This document shows, one piece after another, positions 27,062 through 35,429 of a stretch of DNA of 64,000 bases. This DNA comes from Clostridium_AD sp050717635 (GTDB taxonomy: Bacteria > Bacillota > Clostridia > Clostridiales > Clostridiaceae): NCBI RefSeq assembly GCF_050717635.1, contig NZ_JBOITO010000013.1, positions 623,015 through 687,014 of the forward strand. The letters run 5' to 3'. Position 1 is the stretch's first letter. Each line of letters opens with the position of its first letter. Both the position numbers and the translations under genes were made by a program. The notes under the pieces were generated by a model. It saw nothing but the letters and a program-made list of their open reading frames with translations. It had not been told where the DNA came from and searched no databases.

Positions 27062-27736
27062 GTGAGTGCACGTAATGAAAGAATTTCAAAAGAAGATATA
27101 TCAACGGAGGATGAAGATTTAATCTCTGAGGATTTGTGTTTAAAAGATGAAATTAATGAAAATGAAACTATCATAGAAGAAGTTGATGGGACTCTACAAG
27201 AGGCTTCAGAAGAAGCTGAAATAGTAGACGCAGAAGAGCCTATAGAGCTTTTAGAAAGTGAAAAAGAAAAAGATATGAGCAAAAAAATGAAGAAATTAAT
27301 CCAAGAGAACATGGAATTACAGAATAATGTTGATGTTTTTAAAGATAAGCTTTTACGAACAACGGCTGAATATGAAAATTTTAGAAGAAGGACATCGAAA
27401 GAGAAAGAAGGCATATATACTGATGCTTGTGCAGATGTTTTAAAAGAAATTCTAACACCGCTTGACAATTTGGAAAGGGCCCTTGCTGTTGAAGGAACTT
27501 CAGAAGATTTAAGGGTTGGTGTTGAGATGACTGTAAGACAATTTAATGAAGCCTTTAGTAAGCTTGGAGTTGAAGAGTTAGCATCAGAAGGCGAGTTTGA
27601 CCCAAATCTTCATAATGCAGTAATGCATATTGAAGATGAACAATACGGAACTAATGAGATAGTTGAAGTATTTCAAAAGGGATATAAAAGAGCAAGCAAA
27701 GTATTAAGACATAGTATGGTCAAAGTGGCAAATTAA
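27062..27736 (+). CDS. grpE: Nucleotide exchange factor GrpE
   Basis: A 224-residue co-chaperone that releases ADP from DnaK. An acidic low-complexity N-terminus (about 1-70) precedes the long dimeric helix (about 80-130) and the beta domain carrying GEFDPNLHNAVMHI (about 175-190). I start it at GTG 27062, 7 bases after GGAGGAG; the reading from 27035 would begin upstream of that site. Confidence 0.95.
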   Translation: MSARNERISKEDISTEDEDLISEDLCLKDEINENETIIEEVDGTLQEASEEAEIVDAEEPIELLESEKEKDMSKKMKKLIQENMELQNNVDVFKDKLLRTTAEYENFRRRTSKEKEGIYTDACADVLKEILTPLDNLERALAVEGTSEDLRVGVEMTVRQFNEAFSKLGVEELASEGEFDPNLHNAVMHIEDEQYGTNEIVEVFQKGYKRASKVLRHSMVKVAN

Positions 27737-27805
27737 AATATAAAAATAATAAGATAATAAGTAGCAATTATTATAAATTAAAAGAAGTTTAAGGAGGAAA
27801 TAATA

Positions 27806-29653
27806 ATGGGAAAAATTATAGGAATAGATTTAGGTACAACAAATTCATGTGTAGCAGTTATGGAGGGTGGAGAACCTGTGATAATTACTAATTCAGAAGG
27901 TGCAAGAACAACGCCATCTGTAGTATCATTTCAAGCAAATGGAGAAAGACTTGTAGGTCAAGTTGCTAAGAGACAATCAATTACAAATCCAGATAAAACA
28001 ATAAGTTCAATCAAAAGAGAAATGGGTACTGATCATAAAATAGATGTCGATGGAAAATCACATACACCACAAGAAATTTCTGCTTATATTTTGCAAAAAA
28101 TCAAAGCTGATGCTGAAGCTTATTTAGGAGAAACAGTTACAGAGGCTGTAATAACTGTACCTGCATATTTCAATGATAGCCAAAGACAAGCAACAAAGGA
28201 TGCAGGAAAAATAGCGGGCCTTGATGTTAAGAGAATAATAAATGAGCCAACAGCAGCAGCACTAGCTTATGGTTTAGATAAAATGGATGTTAATCAAAAA
28301 ATATTAGTATATGATTTAGGTGGCGGTACATTTGACGTATCTGTATTAGAACTTGGTGATGGTCTATTCGAAGTTAAATCAACTAACGGAAATACTAAAC
28401 TTGGTGGAGATGATTTTGACCAAAAGGTTGTGGATCATATAGCTGATACTTTTAAAGCAGATAATGGAATAGATTTAAGAAATGATAAAATGGCACTTCA
28501 AAGATTAAAAGAAGCTGCTGAAAAAGCAAAAATTGAATTATCATCATCAATGCAAACAAGCATTAATCTACCATTTATCACTGCAGATGCAACAGGTCCT
28601 AAACATGTAGAGATGAATTTAACAAGAGCAAAATTTAATGAGTTAACTCACGATTTAGTTGATGCTACCATAGAACCAATGAAAAAAGCTCTTAAGGATG
28701 CAGGCTTATCACTTAATGAAATAGATAAAGTTGTGCTCGTAGGTGGTTCAACAAGAACTCCAGCAGTTGTAGATGCAGTTAAGAACTTTACAGGAAAAGA
28801 ACCTTCAAAGGGAGTTAATCCAGATGAATGCGTTGCACTTGGTGCAGCAGTTCAAGCAGGAGTATTAAGCGGAGAAGTTAAAGATGTATTACTTCTTGAC
28901 GTAACTCCATTAACACTAGGAATTGAAACACTAGGTGGAATAGCTACTCCACTAATTGAAAGAAATACTACAATTCCAGCTAAAAAGAGTCAAACATTCT
29001 CAACAGCTGCAGATGGTCAAACATCAGTTGAAATTAACATTGTTCAAGGTGAAAGAAAAATGGCTGCTGGTAACAAGACCTTAGGAAGATTTACTCTTTC
29101 AGGAATACCATCAGCACCAAGAGGAATACCACAAATAGAAGTTACTTTTGATATAGATGCTAACGGTATTGTTAATGTATCAGCTAAAGATAAAGGAACA
29201 GGAAAAGAAGCTAAGATAACAATTACAGCATCCACTAATTTAAGTGATGATGAAATTGATGCAGCAGTAAAAGAAGCAGAGAAATTTGCAGAAGAAGATA
29301 AGACTAGAAAAGAAGCAATTGAAGTTAAGAATACTGCAGAACAATTATCATACCAAACTAAAAAAACATTAACTGAACTTGGGGAAAAAGTATCAGAGGA
29401 AGATAAAAAAGATATTGAAGCCAAGTTAGAAGTTCTTGATAAAGTTAAAGAAGGCGAAGAAACAGAGGCTATTAAGAAAGCTACTGAAGAACTAACTGAA
29501 GCTTTCTACGCAGTAACTACAAAGATATATCAAGCAGATGCAGAAGCAGCACAAGGTCAAGGAGAAAATCCTGACCAAGATAATTCTTCTGAAAATGGTC
29601 CGCAAGATGACAATGTAGTGGATGCTGACTTCAAAGTAGACGATAAAGAATAA
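27806..29653 (+). CDS. dnaK: Chaperone DnaK (Hsp70)
   Basis: A 615-residue Hsp70. The ATPase domain shows IGIDLGTTNSCVAVMEGG at the start, the second signature YDLGGGTFDVSVLEL and the third VVLVGGSTRTPAV. The linker DVLLLDVTPL joins it to the substrate-binding domain and helical lid, with an acidic, Gln/Asn-rich tail. Like other Gram-positive DnaK proteins it has the short form of the ATPase domain. AAGGAGG precedes the ATG. Confidence 0.98.
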   Translation: MGKIIGIDLGTTNSCVAVMEGGEPVIITNSEGARTTPSVVSFQANGERLVGQVAKRQSITNPDKTISSIKREMGTDHKIDVDGKSHTPQEISAYILQKIKADAEAYLGETVTEAVITVPAYFNDSQRQATKDAGKIAGLDVKRIINEPTAAALAYGLDKMDVNQKILVYDLGGGTFDVSVLELGDGLFEVKSTNGNTKLGGDDFDQKVVDHIADTFKADNGIDLRNDKMALQRLKEAAEKAKIELSSSMQTSINLPFITADATGPKHVEMNLTRAKFNELTHDLVDATIEPMKKALKDAGLSLNEIDKVVLVGGSTRTPAVVDAVKNFTGKEPSKGVNPDECVALGAAVQAGVLSGEVKDVLLLDVTPLTLGIETLGGIATPLIERNTTIPAKKSQTFSTAADGQTSVEINIVQGERKMAAGNKTLGRFTLSGIPSAPRGIPQIEVTFDIDANGIVNVSAKDKGTGKEAKITITASTNLSDDEIDAAVKEAEKFAEEDKTRKEAIEVKNTAEQLSYQTKKTLTELGEKVSEEDKKDIEAKLEVLDKVKEGEETEAIKKATEELTEAFYAVTTKIYQADAEAAQGQGENPDQDNSSENGPQDDNVVDADFKVDDKE

Positions 29654-29657
29654 TTTA

Positions 29658-29697
29658 TTAAATTAAGGGATGGGTAATTACCCTTCCCTTAATTTAA
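29658..29697. other. 40-bp interrupted palindrome between dnaK and dnaJ
   Basis: Outer arms TTAAATTAAGGGA (29658-29670) and TCCCTTAATTTAA (29685-29697) are perfect complements. Inside a single T-T mismatch is the palindrome GGGTAATTACCC (29672-29683). The RNA would be a hairpin of about 17-19 bp. No T run follows, so it is more likely an attenuator, processing or stability element than a terminator. Confidence 0.75.
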
Positions 29698-29730
29698 GTA
29701 ATATTGTAAGTGATTATATAATACTATGGG

Positions 29731-29759
29731 TTGAATTATTTTGCGCATTAGTTTATATT
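29731..29759 (+). promoter_or_regulatory. Possible internal promoter before dnaJ
   Basis: TTGAAT (29731-29736), 17 bases, TATATT (29754-29759). It would allow dnaJ to be expressed apart from the CIRCE-controlled promoter. Confidence 0.35.
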
Positions 29760-29796
29760 TATAGAAGCATATATATTTTAGGTGGTGTAAAACAGC

Positions 29797-30924
29797 ATGG
29801 CAAAAAAAGATTATTATGAAAGTCTTGGTATACAAAGAGATGCCAGTGATGAAGAAATTAAGAAGGCCTTTAAAAAGGCTGCATTAAAATATCATCCAGA
29901 TAGAAATCCAGATAATAAAGCTGCAGAGGATAAGTTTAAAGAAATGAATGAGGCATACCAAGTTTTATCTAATCCAGAAAAAAAATCAAATTATGATCAA
30001 TATGGTACAGCTGATGCCGGCGGATCAGGATTTGACGGTAGTTCAGGATTTGGTGGTTTTGGTGGTGGTGGTTTTGGTGATATTTTTGGTGATATATTTG
30101 GAGGAGGATTCTCTCAAAGAAATCAAAATGGACCCCAAAAAGGTGCAGATTTAGAGTATAATTTAAATTTAAGTTTTGAAGAGTCTGTTTTTGGCGTTGA
30201 AAAAGAAGTATCAATTACAAAAAATGAAAAGTGTAGTGAATGCGGTGGTAGTGGTGCTAAAGCAGGTACTACTCCAAAAACCTGTGATAAGTGCGGTGGG
30301 AATGGGCAGATAAAAGTTCAGAGAAACACTGCTTTTGGAAGTTTTGCAAGTATGAGCACTTGTGATAAGTGCGGAGGTAAAGGTAAAATAATCTCTGAAC
30401 CATGTAGAAATTGTCATGGTTCTGGAAAAGAGAGAAAAAATAGAAAAATTAAAATTAATGTTCCAGGTGGAGTTGATACTGGGAATGTTATGCCTCTTAG
30501 AGGACAAGGGGAACCTGGTGAAAAGGGTGGCCCATCAGGAGATTTATATATAAATATAAGAGTAACTCCTCATAAAACTTTTAAAAGAAATGGAATTGAT
30601 ATTCATATTGAGTCGCACGTAAGCTTTGGATATGCGGCCCTAGGTACTGAAATTAAAGTACCAACAGTGGATGGAGATGTTAAATACAAAGTGCCAGCAG
30701 GAACACAATCTGGTACTGTATTTAGACTTAAGAGTAAGGGTGTACCTAGAGTAAATGGACATGGAAGAGGAGATCAATACGTAAAAGTTATTGTTGATAT
30801 TCCTAAAGCTTTAAACGATAAGCAAAAGACAGCACTGAAACTCTTTATGGAAGCCAGTGGTGAAATTGTAGAAGTTTCTGAGGAAAATAAAAAATCTTTT
30901 GTGGATAAAATATTAGGTAAATAG
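29797..30924 (+). CDS. dnaJ: Co-chaperone DnaJ (Hsp40)
   Basis: A 375-residue type I Hsp40 that stimulates the DnaK ATPase and hands over substrate. It has a J domain (1-70) with the HPD triad in KYHPDRNPDN and a Gly/Phe-rich linker (about 75-105). Four zinc-binding CxxCxGxG repeats are visible (CSECGGSG, CDKCGGNG, CDKCGGKG, CRNCHGSG). C-terminal substrate-binding and dimer domains complete it. AGGTGGTG lies upstream of the ATG. Confidence 0.98.
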   Translation: MAKKDYYESLGIQRDASDEEIKKAFKKAALKYHPDRNPDNKAAEDKFKEMNEAYQVLSNPEKKSNYDQYGTADAGGSGFDGSSGFGGFGGGGFGDIFGDIFGGGFSQRNQNGPQKGADLEYNLNLSFEESVFGVEKEVSITKNEKCSECGGSGAKAGTTPKTCDKCGGNGQIKVQRNTAFGSFASMSTCDKCGGKGKIISEPCRNCHGSGKERKNRKIKINVPGGVDTGNVMPLRGQGEPGEKGGPSGDLYINIRVTPHKTFKRNGIDIHIESHVSFGYAALGTEIKVPTVDGDVKYKVPAGTQSGTVFRLKSKGVPRVNGHGRGDQYVKVIVDIPKALNDKQKTALKLFMEASGEIVEVSEENKKSFVDKILGK

Positions 30925-30940
30925 AAAGGTAAATACAAAT

Positions 30941-30972
30941 AAAAAACTTCGTTTATAAAACGGAGTTTTTTA
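30941..30972 (+). terminator. Terminator after dnaJ
   Basis: AACTTCGTTT pairs with AAACGGAGTT around a TATA loop, with A and T runs on either side; one G-U pair. It separates the chaperone genes from prmA, though read-through is possible since prmA has no obvious promoter. Confidence 0.88.
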
Positions 30973-30993
30973 TTATAAAATAGGAGGATGAAA

Positions 30994-31929
30994 GTGGATA
31001 AAAATTGGGTTGAAGTAACTATAATTACAAGTAGTGAGGCAGTTGAGGCTGTGTCAGAAATGTTAAATAATACTGGTGTAAGTGGAGTTTCTATTTTAGA
31101 CCCTGCTGATATGATTTATAGGCGAGATCATACTACGGATTGGGACTATTTTGATGAGACTATTATAAATACAAATAATGAGGTTGTAATTAAGGGATAC
31201 TATAAAAAAGATGATAAATTTGATAGTAGCTTTGAAAAAATTAAAACAGGAGTAAACAATCTGCCTGAGTTTGGATTAGATAAAGGCCTTGGAACTGTTA
31301 CAATGAATGATGTAAAAGAAGAGGATTGGGAAAATAACTGGAAAAAATATTATAAACCAACAAAGGTAGGAGAAAAGGTAGTTATAAAACCTATATGGGA
31401 AGAGTACAATAAAAAATCAGATGAAGTGATTGTAGAACTAGATCCGGGCATGGCTTTTGGAACTGGTACTCATGAGACTACTAGGATGTGTATAAAAGCG
31501 CTAGAGAGGCACGTAGACAAAGATTCTACGGTTTTTGATATAGGAACAGGGTCAGGCATCTTATCTATTACAGCAGCTAAGCTAGGGGCTGTCAAAGTCA
31601 TAGGAGTAGATCTGGATCCAGTAGCGGTAGTATCTGCAAAACAAAATGTTAGCTATAATGACTTAAATAACATTGAGATATTGTATGGAGATTTAATGGA
31701 AGTCGTAAAAGGAAAAGCAAACATTGTTATAGCAAATATTATGGCAGACATAATTATGTTTTTGACTGAGGGAGTTAAGCCATTTATTATAGAAGGCGGA
31801 TATTTTATATCTTCAGGAATAATTTTAAGTAAAAAAGATGAGGTATTAGATAAATTAAAGTCATGTGGTTTTAAAATTGAAGAGATAAATATAGAGGGCG
31901 AGTGGGTCTGCATAGTTGCAAAACTCTAG
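30994..31929 (+). CDS. prmA: Ribosomal protein L11 methyltransferase
   Basis: A 311-residue SAM-dependent methyltransferase that trimethylates L11. The N-terminal recognition domain is followed by the catalytic fold with PGMAFGTGTHETT, FDIGTGSGILSI (SAM loop) and ANIMADII. I start it at GTG 30994, 6 bases after AGGAGG (30982-30987); the ATG at 30988 directly abuts that site. Position after dnaJ is conserved in Firmicutes. Confidence 0.93.
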   Translation: MDKNWVEVTIITSSEAVEAVSEMLNNTGVSGVSILDPADMIYRRDHTTDWDYFDETIINTNNEVVIKGYYKKDDKFDSSFEKIKTGVNNLPEFGLDKGLGTVTMNDVKEEDWENNWKKYYKPTKVGEKVVIKPIWEEYNKKSDEVIVELDPGMAFGTGTHETTRMCIKALERHVDKDSTVFDIGTGSGILSITAAKLGAVKVIGVDLDPVAVVSAKQNVSYNDLNNIEILYGDLMEVVKGKANIVIANIMADIIMFLTEGVKPFIIEGGYFISSGIILSKKDEVLDKLKSCGFKIEEINIEGEWVCIVAKL

Positions 31930-31965
31930 TGCGATAATTAAATAAGTCGAGGAGAGAAAAAAATA

Positions 31966-32718
31966 ATGCATAAATTTTTTGTTCCAAAGCAAAGTATAGT
32001 AGACAATGTGGCTACTATTGATGGTGAAGATGTAAAACATATATATAAGGTATTAAGGCTCAAAATTTCTGATAAAGTGAGTATAAACAACTGTGAGGGA
32101 AAAGAATATATTGGGGAAATAACACTAATAGATAAAAAACAAGTAATTATAAATCTATTAGAGGAAAGCTCTATTAATAATGAAAGCGCTATTGATGTAT
32201 ACTTATTTCAGGGTCTGCCTAAATCAACAAAAATGGATTTGATAGTTCAAAAAAATACAGAACTTGGAGTAAAAGCAATAACACCTGTTATTACAGAACG
32301 AGTAGTAGTTAAGACGGAGCCTTCAGAGTTTAAAAAGGTGGATAGGTGGAATAGGATAGCACTAGAGGCTGCTAAGCAGAGCAAGAGAAGTTTGGTGCCT
32401 CAAATTAATACTCCTATAGAGTTTGTAAATTTGTTAGAACAATTAAAACCTATGGATTTAGTGGTTGTTCCCTATGAAAATGAAGAGGGATATGGTATAA
32501 AAAAAACAGTTCAAAACATAGAAAAAAAAGATATTGTTAAAGTTGCTATTGTAATAGGACCAGAGGGTGGATTTGAAGAGTATGAAATATCAAAATTAAA
32601 AGAGATAGGGGCTCAAATCGTCACGTTGGGACCGAGAATACTTAGAACCGAGACTGCGGGGTTTACATGTTTAAGCCTTATAATGTATGAACTAGGAGAT
32701 TTGGGGGGAGCTATATAA
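31966..32718 (+). CDS. rsmE: 16S rRNA m3U1498 methyltransferase
   Basis: A 250-residue SPOUT-family methyltransferase that modifies U1498 of 16S rRNA. An N-terminal PUA-like domain (about 1-70, FFVPKQSIVDNVATIDGEDVKHI) is followed by the trefoil-knot catalytic domain with IGPEGGFEEYE and LGPRILRTETA. Its stop codon overlaps the mtaB start by one base (TAATG), indicating coupled translation. Confidence 0.94.
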   Translation: MHKFFVPKQSIVDNVATIDGEDVKHIYKVLRLKISDKVSINNCEGKEYIGEITLIDKKQVIINLLEESSINNESAIDVYLFQGLPKSTKMDLIVQKNTELGVKAITPVITERVVVKTEPSEFKKVDRWNRIALEAAKQSKRSLVPQINTPIEFVNLLEQLKPMDLVVVPYENEEGYGIKKTVQNIEKKDIVKVAIVIGPEGGFEEYEISKLKEIGAQIVTLGPRILRTETAGFTCLSLIMYELGDLGGAI

Positions 32719-34025
32719 TGAAAGTTGCAATTGCTACTTTAGGCTGTAGGGTTAATCAGTACGAATCAGAAGCGATGTTAGAAAAATTCATTAGAGAAGG
32801 TTACGAAGTAGTAGAGTTTCATGAATTTTCAGACGTATATGTTATCAATACTTGTACTGTAACCAATATGAGCGATAAAAAATCAAGACAGATGATAGGA
32901 CGCGCAAGAAGAGCAAACAGTGAAGCTGTTATTGCAGTGGTGGGATGTTACGCACAGATAGCCACTGAAGAAGTAGCTAGTATTTCTGGTGTTGATGTAG
33001 TTTTAGGTAGTCGGAATAAAGGCGATATTGTCTACTGGGTAAATAGAGCTAAAAATGAAAACAAACAAATTGTAGAGGTTAGTGATGTTCTAAAAAATAA
33101 AGCGTTTGAGGATTTAAATATAAGTGAGTACCAAGATAGAACCAGGGCGTTTGTAAAAATTCAAGATGGTTGTAATAGATTTTGCTCTTATTGTATAATA
33201 CCATTCACAAGGGGAGCAGTTTGTAGTAAAGATCCTTCTAAAATAATAGCAGAGGTTCAGGAACTCGCCGCAAACGGCTTTAAAGAGATTCTTTTATCAG
33301 GTATACATATAGCATCTTTTGGGTCTGATTTAGAAAAGGGATGGGATTTAGTTCGAATTTTAGAAGAGGTTGACAAGGTTCCTGGTATAGAAAGAATAAG
33401 AATAGGGTCAATAGATCCCACTTTTTTTACAGAGGGAGTTATAGAGAAAATAGTGTCACTGAAAAAGCTATGTCATCATTTTCATCTTTCACTGCAAAGT
33501 GGATGTGACGAAACCCTTAAAAGAATGAATAGGAGATATACGGCGCAGGAGTATAAAAATGTAGTAGAAAATCTTAGACGTAATATTTTGGGAGTGTCTA
33601 TAACTACTGATATAATTGTGGGCTTCCCTGGAGAAACAGAAGAAGAATTTAATGAAACCTATAATTATTTAGAAGAATTAGAATTATCAAAAATGCATAT
33701 TTTCAAATACAGCATAAGAGAAGGTACTAAAGCTGCTGAAATAAAAGAGCAGATTAATGGGAATATTAAAGACGATAGAAGTCATAAGCTAATTGCTCTT
33801 AACAATAGGCTGGAACAAAAATTTATGAGCAAATTTTTAAATAAATCTATGAGAGTTCTTTATGAGCAAAAACTGGGAGCCAGTGAAGATGAATACCAAG
33901 GGTACACTGATAACTACATAAAGGTTGTTTCAAAGGCTTCTAAAAATATAGAGGGTGAATTTCACATGTCTAAACTTATAGAATGCAAGGTAGATCATTT
34001 AACTTCAGAGGTTGAAGATTTATAA
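32718..34025 (+). CDS. mtaB: tRNA t6A37 methylthiotransferase MtaB
   Basis: A 435-residue radical SAM enzyme that adds the methylthio group to t6A37 of tRNAs reading ANN codons. The N-terminal UPF0004 domain supplies three cluster cysteines (TLGCRVNQ, NTCTVTN, VVGCYAQ). The radical SAM motif CNRFCSYCIIP (about residue 152) and a TRAM domain at the C-terminus follow. Length and order match MtaB (YqeV). Confidence 0.94.
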   Translation: MKVAIATLGCRVNQYESEAMLEKFIREGYEVVEFHEFSDVYVINTCTVTNMSDKKSRQMIGRARRANSEAVIAVVGCYAQIATEEVASISGVDVVLGSRNKGDIVYWVNRAKNENKQIVEVSDVLKNKAFEDLNISEYQDRTRAFVKIQDGCNRFCSYCIIPFTRGAVCSKDPSKIIAEVQELAANGFKEILLSGIHIASFGSDLEKGWDLVRILEEVDKVPGIERIRIGSIDPTFFTEGVIEKIVSLKKLCHHFHLSLQSGCDETLKRMNRRYTAQEYKNVVENLRRNILGVSITTDIIVGFPGETEEEFNETYNYLEELELSKMHIFKYSIREGTKAAEIKEQINGNIKDDRSHKLIALNNRLEQKFMSKFLNKSMRVLYEQKLGASEDEYQGYTDNYIKVVSKASKNIEGEFHMSKLIECKVDHLTSEVEDL

Positions 34026-34113
34026 TATTGTGTAGACTAATTAATATATATAGCAGGAGAATAAAATTTTATGTTGAATAGTATAATAATATAAGATGGT
34101 AGGAGGTGATTAT

Positions 34114-34458
34114 GTGGATGACTGTATCTTTTGTAAAATCATAAAAAAGCAAATTCCTTGTGAGTTACTTTATGAGGATGAAAGCGTTATAGGATTTAAA
34201 GACATAAGTCCAGAGGCTCCAGTACATGTTATAATTATTCCTAAGGGACATATCTCTAACCTCAATGAATTAAGTGAAGATGGATCAGATATAATAGGTC
34301 ATATATTTATGGTTGCAAAAAAAATTGCAAATGACCTAGGGATTTCTGAAAGTGGGTATAGAATTGTTTCTAATTGTGGAGAACACGGGGGTCAAACTGT
34401 TCAACATATACATTTTCATTTATTGGGAGGTAGGATGCTTAAGTGGCCACCTGGCTAA
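34114..34458 (+). CDS. HIT-family nucleotide-binding protein
   Basis: A 114-residue histidine-triad protein, probably a purine nucleoside phosphoramidase of the Hint branch. CIFCKIIKKQIP at the start and the triad HIHFHLLGGR near the end are diagnostic. I start it at GTG 34114, 7 bases after AGGAGG (34101-34106); the ATG at 34096 lies upstream of that site and ATG 34112 is out of frame. It sits between mtaB and rpsU as in many Firmicutes. Confidence 0.93.
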   Translation: MDDCIFCKIIKKQIPCELLYEDESVIGFKDISPEAPVHVIIIPKGHISNLNELSEDGSDIIGHIFMVAKKIANDLGISESGYRIVSNCGEHGGQTVQHIHFHLLGGRMLKWPPG

Positions 34459-34543
34459 GAAAAAGTAAGTTTTGAGAATGTTGTGTATTTAGTATAGGCT
34501 TATGTATAAATATATTTTATATGGTCAAAAATCAATGAAATTG

Positions 34544-34573
34544 TTGACATACTGTAAAATAGTGTTGTATAAT
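34544..34573 (+). promoter_or_regulatory. Promoter of rpsU
   Basis: A perfect TTGACA (34544-34549), an 18-base spacer and a perfect TATAAT (34568-34573), leaving a leader of about 70 bases. Confidence 0.85.
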
Positions 34574-34650
34574 AAAAACTGTGCTATTTAGGCCCCGCAT
34601 TGGCTGCTTTTAATGTAAATTGAATTGAGCTAGCGGAGGGAGGGATAATG

Positions 34651-34827
34651 ATGTCAGAAATTAAAGTTGGAGACGATGAGACAATAGAGAATGCTTTAAG
34701 AAGGTTTAAGAAAAAATGTGCAAGAAGTGGAGTGCTTGGAGAAGTAAGAAAAAGAGAGCACTATGAAAAACCAAGTGTTAAAAAGAAATTAAAATCAGAA
34801 GCTGCGAGAAAGAGAAAATTTAAATAA
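34651..34827 (+). CDS. rpsU: Ribosomal protein S21
   Basis: A 58-residue basic protein (MSEIKVGDDETIENALRRF onward, ending AARKRKFK) with the S21 core CARSGVLGEVRKREHYEKPS. Two adjacent ATGs are available (34648, 34651); GGAGGGAGGG at 34635-34644 gives better spacing to 34651, and the usual S21 sequence begins MSEIKV. It has its own strong promoter. yqeY normally follows and is here a remnant. Confidence 0.96.
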   Translation: MSEIKVGDDETIENALRRFKKKCARSGVLGEVRKREHYEKPSVKKKLKSEAARKRKFK

Positions 34828-34847
34828 AATTTTAAAAAATTGTAATT

Positions 34848-35024
34848 TTGTTAAAATACCTTCCTCAGCAGTTAACTAAATCAGAAATTTTAGAGTTAGT
34901 CATAGAAACAGTGGTAAAATTGGGAACCAATAGCATGAAACAATGGGGAAAATTTTGTTTACCACATTGCCTTAAGTTATGGGCAGATCAATGGGTAAAC
35001 TCTTTAGTTAAAAATATTATAATA
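34848..35024 (+). pseudogene. yqeY: Remnant of yqeY (GatB/YqeY-domain protein)
   Basis: Twenty bases after rpsU the frame reads KYLPQQLTKSEILELVIETV and then KLGTNSMKQ, matching the C-terminal third of YqeY proteins. After this the frame is broken by several small insertions or deletions: the expected MGKVM...KADGKLVN segment appears only as scrambled GKFCLPHCLKLWADQW, and the frame recovers at VNSLVKNI. The N-terminal two thirds are missing. The terminator that would have ended the gene is intact at 35032. The reading frame open here (34848-35099) is therefore not a functional gene. Confidence 0.8.
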
Positions 35025-35031
35025 AATAAGA

Positions 35032-35057
35032 GGCTCAGCTTTTGCTGGGCCTTTTTT
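35032..35057 (+). terminator. Terminator after rpsU and the yqeY remnant
   Basis: GGCTCAGC (35032-35039), loop TTTT, GCTGGGCC (35044-35051) and six T. One G-U pair. Confidence 0.93.
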
Positions 35058-35144
35058 GATTTAAAAAATTATAAAATTAAAAAATGTAATTTCTTATGAT
35101 TTTATTTCATAAATTTAGTATGAAGTATTTTATGAGGTGATTAG

Positions 35145-35429
35145 ATGGAAAATAAATTTTATAGGACAAAAGAAACCATAGCTAATAAGTTGGAATTACC
35201 AAGAGATGTTATATTAGATTTACCCAAAATAACTATTTTGGCTAATAGCGAAATAAATATAGAAAATCATAGGGGTATAGTAATTTTTGAAGAGGATATA
35301 GTGAAAATAAATTCCAATGTTGGTCCAATTTCAATATATGGTAAAAATTTTAAAATATTATTTATAGGGGGTAACACAATAACTTTAAGCGGCAACTTTA
35401 AGTCTATTGTGTATGAAAGCCATGAATAA
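35145..35429 (+). CDS. yqfC: Sporulation protein YqfC
   Basis: A 94-residue beta-rich protein (LELPRDVILDLPKITILAN, IYGKNFKILFIGGNTITLSG) of the YabP/YqfC family, made in the mother cell during sporulation in Bacillus. It begins the conserved yqfC-yqfD-pgpH-ybeY-cdd-era-recO block. GAGGTG lies 6 bases before the ATG. Its 3' end overlaps yqfD by 8 bases. Confidence 0.92.
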   Translation: MENKFYRTKETIANKLELPRDVILDLPKITILANSEINIENHRGIVIFEEDIVKINSNVGPISIYGKNFKILFIGGNTITLSGNFKSIVYESHE

